Assembly: GCA_035624355.1 (NCBI GenBank)
Contig: DASPRQ010000036.1
Span: 10,930 to 74,929, forward strand
Direction of reading: 5' to 3'
Length of the DNA stretch: 64,000 nt
Source: Usitatibacter sp035624355
GTDB lineage: Bacteria; Pseudomonadota; Gammaproteobacteria; Burkholderiales; Usitatibacteraceae
Below the pieces are notes generated by a model that saw nothing but the letters and a program-made list of their open reading frames with translations, was not told the DNA's origin and did no database searches. Positions within the stretch are counted from its first letter, which is position 1. Each line of letters begins with the position of its first letter. This document shows, piece after piece, positions 62,365-64,000 of the stretch. The position numbers were made by a program, and so were the translations under genes.

Positions 62365-63963
62365 GTGACCTCGAAGGGGCCGTCGATCGTCACCATCGGC
62401 TGCCGGGAGCTCGCCGCGGCGGAGCCCACGCTCGCCTCCGTGGGCTTCAAGGCGTACAACCTGTGGCGCATGGCGCGCCTCGGCCTTCCGGTGCCGCCCG
62501 CGTACGTGCTGGGCACCGAGGTGTGCCAGCGGCGCATCCGCGGCGAAGCGTCCGACGCCGTGCTCTCGCACGCGCTCGACGCCGGCATCGAGCGGCTCGA
62601 GTCGGCCACGGGGCTCAAGCTCGGCGACCCGCGCCGTCCGCTCGTGGTCTCCGTGCGCTCCGGCGCACCCGTCTCGATGCCGGGCATGCTGGACACGGTC
62701 CTCGACGTCGGGCTCAACGACGCGACGCTGCGCGGCGTGATCCGCCTCACGGGGCGGCCGCGCACGGCGTGGGACTCGTACCGGCGGCTCGTGCAATCGT
62801 TCGCGACCGTGGTCGAGCGGCGCGAGGCGCGCGCCTTCGACGCGCAGGCGGGGAGCGCGATGCGCGCCGCGGGCGTGGCCGACGTGCGCTCGCTCGACTT
62901 CCGCGAGATGCGCTCGCTCGCCGGGAGCTACCTCGAGACGTACGAATCCGTGGTCGGCAAACCCTTCCCGCAGGATCCCCGGCGCCAGCTCCTCGCGGCC
63001 GCCGCGGCGGTGTTCGACTCGTGGCGCTCGCCGAAGGCGGTCGCTTACCGCGCCCTCAACGGCATCGACGACGCGATGGGGACGGCGGCGACGGTGCAGC
63101 AGATGGTGTACGGCAACGCGGGCGCGCACTCGGGCTCCGGCGTGGGCTTCACGCGCGACCCGGTCTCGGGCGCGCGCACGCGCTATCTCGACTTCCTGTT
63201 CAACGCGCAGGGCGAGGACGTGGTCTCGGGGCGGCGCGCGGCGGACGCCGCGGTGGGCTTGGCCGACCTGCTGCCGGGCGTGCAGCGCGAGATCGACTCG
63301 GCCGCGGAGCTCCTGGAGCGCGAGTTCGGCGACATGCAGGAATTCGAGTTCACGGTGCAGGAGGGACGCCTGTTCATGCTGCAGACGCGCGCGGGCAAGC
63401 GCACGCCGCTCGCGGCGGCGCGCATCGCCGTCGACATGGTGGCCGAGGGGCTGCTCACGCCGGCGGCGGCGCTCGAGCGGCTGAAGGACGTCGACCTCTC
63501 GCGCGTGGTGCGCGTGCGCCGGGTCTCCGACGCGGGCGGCGTGATCGGGCACGGGATCGCGGCGAGCACGGGCATCGCGAGCGGGCCGGCTGCGCTCGAA
63601 CCGGGCGCCGCGCTCGAGCTCGCGCGGCGCGGCACGCCGCCCATCCTGGTGCGCGAGTCGCCGGCGACCGAGGACATCGAGGCGCTCGCCTCCTCGGCGG
63701 GGCTGCTCACCGCGAACGGCGCGCGCACGGCCCACGCGGCGGTGGTCGCCCGCCAGCTCGGCAAGGTGTGCGTGCTGTCGTGCCGCGAGCTCGCGTTCGA
63801 CGGGGCCTCGGGGCGCTGCACGATCGGCGCCCGGCCGCTCGTCGCGGGCGAGGTGATCACGCTCGACGGCGACCGCGGCGAGGTGCTGCGCGGCCCCGCG
63901 AACGTCGTGGCCGAGCCGGCGCGCGACCTGCTCGATGCGATCGAGGGGTGGAGCCGCGCGTAG
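62365..63963 (+). CDS. Truncated pyruvate phosphate dikinase: ATP-grasp plus phosphohistidine domain only
   Basis: A 532-residue homologue of the first 60% of PPDK. The ATP-grasp region has VGFKAYNLWRMARLGLPVPPAY, VSVRSGAPVSMPGMLDTVLDVGLND, GSGVGFTRDPVSG (about residue 263) and FTVQEGRLFMLQTRAGKRT. The swivelling domain has LTANGARTAHAAVVARQLGK with the phospho-accepting His at residue 457, equivalent to His455 of classical PPDK. The protein ends where the linker to the PEP/pyruvate TIM barrel would begin, and no such barrel follows. It could therefore accept phosphate from ATP but cannot by itself act on pyruvate. GTG start with GAGG eight bases upstream. The partner for the phosphoryl group may be the gene product encoded just before it. 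Confidence 0.85.
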   Translation: MTSKGPSIVTIGCRELAAAEPTLASVGFKAYNLWRMARLGLPVPPAYVLGTEVCQRRIRGEASDAVLSHALDAGIERLESATGLKLGDPRRPLVVSVRSGAPVSMPGMLDTVLDVGLNDATLRGVIRLTGRPRTAWDSYRRLVQSFATVVERREARAFDAQAGSAMRAAGVADVRSLDFREMRSLAGSYLETYESVVGKPFPQDPRRQLLAAAAAVFDSWRSPKAVAYRALNGIDDAMGTAATVQQMVYGNAGAHSGSGVGFTRDPVSGARTRYLDFLFNAQGEDVVSGRRAADAAVGLADLLPGVQREIDSAAELLEREFGDMQEFEFTVQEGRLFMLQTRAGKRTPLAAARIAVDMVAEGLLTPAAALERLKDVDLSRVVRVRRVSDAGGVIGHGIAASTGIASGPAALEPGAALELARRGTPPILVRESPATEDIEALASSAGLLTANGARTAHAAVVARQLGKVCVLSCRELAFDGASGRCTIGARPLVAGEVITLDGDRGEVLRGPANVVAEPARDLLDAIEGWSRA

Positions 63964-64000
63964 GCCGGCGCGCCTATCGCGCGAGCAGCGTGCCGAGCAG

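Noticed and set aside
57387..62765. A 1,792-codon open frame on the minus strand opposite ppc and its neighbours
   Set aside because: It is antisense to three clearly recognisable genes, its composition is typical of the mirror frame of GC-rich coding DNA, and it has no domain signatures.
63974..64000. Possible 3' end of a minus-strand gene (LLGTLLAR then stop)
   Set aside because: Only eight codons are inside the window. The reading is plausible because the preceding plus-strand operon ends at 63963, but it cannot be supported.

Overview
The window is one contiguous, very GC-rich (about 70% by eye), densely coded piece of bacterial chromosome. No rRNA, tRNA, insertion sequence, integrase or CRISPR array is visible. 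Several traits together suggest a betaproteobacterium, probably Burkholderiales-like: a double-length fused UvrA, a glyoxylate-shunt pair beside a LysR gene and mnmC, EttA, PEP carboxylase, DUF4397 and WWNP-type exported proteins, and many GGDEF, FHA and kinase signalling genes. This is inferred from family habits, not from a search.

Region 1 (1-16.6 kb) is a fatty or dicarboxylic acid uptake and beta-oxidation block. Two adjacent acyl-CoA dehydrogenase subunits and an MDR oxidoreductase lie on the plus strand. A long minus-strand operon runs from a branched-chain-type ABC transporter (binding protein, LivH, LivM, LivG, LivF) through a bifunctional hydratase/3-hydroxyacyl-CoA dehydrogenase, a thiolase and a YdhR-like protein to a beta-carbonic anhydrase, endonuclease V and a DUF72 protein. 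A divergent acyl-CoA ligase completes the set. The gene content resembles the pimeloyl-CoA (pim) pathway.

Region 2 (16.6-24.3 kb) holds a peptide-type binding lipoprotein and a 1,939-residue tandem UvrA whose central linker reads like former intergenic DNA. Region 3 (24.3-29.6 kb) looks accessory: a class III adenylate cyclase with TPRs, a PAP2/haloperoxidase protein with a Gly-Gly-Ser tract, and a leaderless subtilase in one compact operon. Region 4 (30-36 kb) carries malate synthase, isocitrate lyase, a LysR regulator, mnmC and an FlK-type thioesterase.

Region 5 (36.3-47.6 kb) holds envelope and signalling genes: an S41-like protein, a DsbA-like oxidoreductase, two diguanylate cyclases, an orphan MlaF-like ATPase, a BNR lipoprotein, a Yip1 protein, and an FHA protein coupled to a trypsin-like protease. 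Region 6 (47.6-57.3 kb) mixes metabolic genes (HpaI-type aldolase, SDR, aminotransferase), EttA, 79-bp tandem repeats, a degenerate-cyclase/PEGA protein coupled to a Ser/Thr kinase, small ORFs and a DUF4397 lipoprotein.

Region 7 (57.3-64 kb) contains the most unusual set. A structured leader or sRNA with a perfect intrinsic terminator precedes ppc. Two further genes follow: a protein with an unrecognised N-terminal part and a DUF47/PhoU-like C-terminus, and a pyruvate phosphate dikinase homologue that stops right after its phosphohistidine domain. Together they suggest an undescribed PEP/phosphate module.
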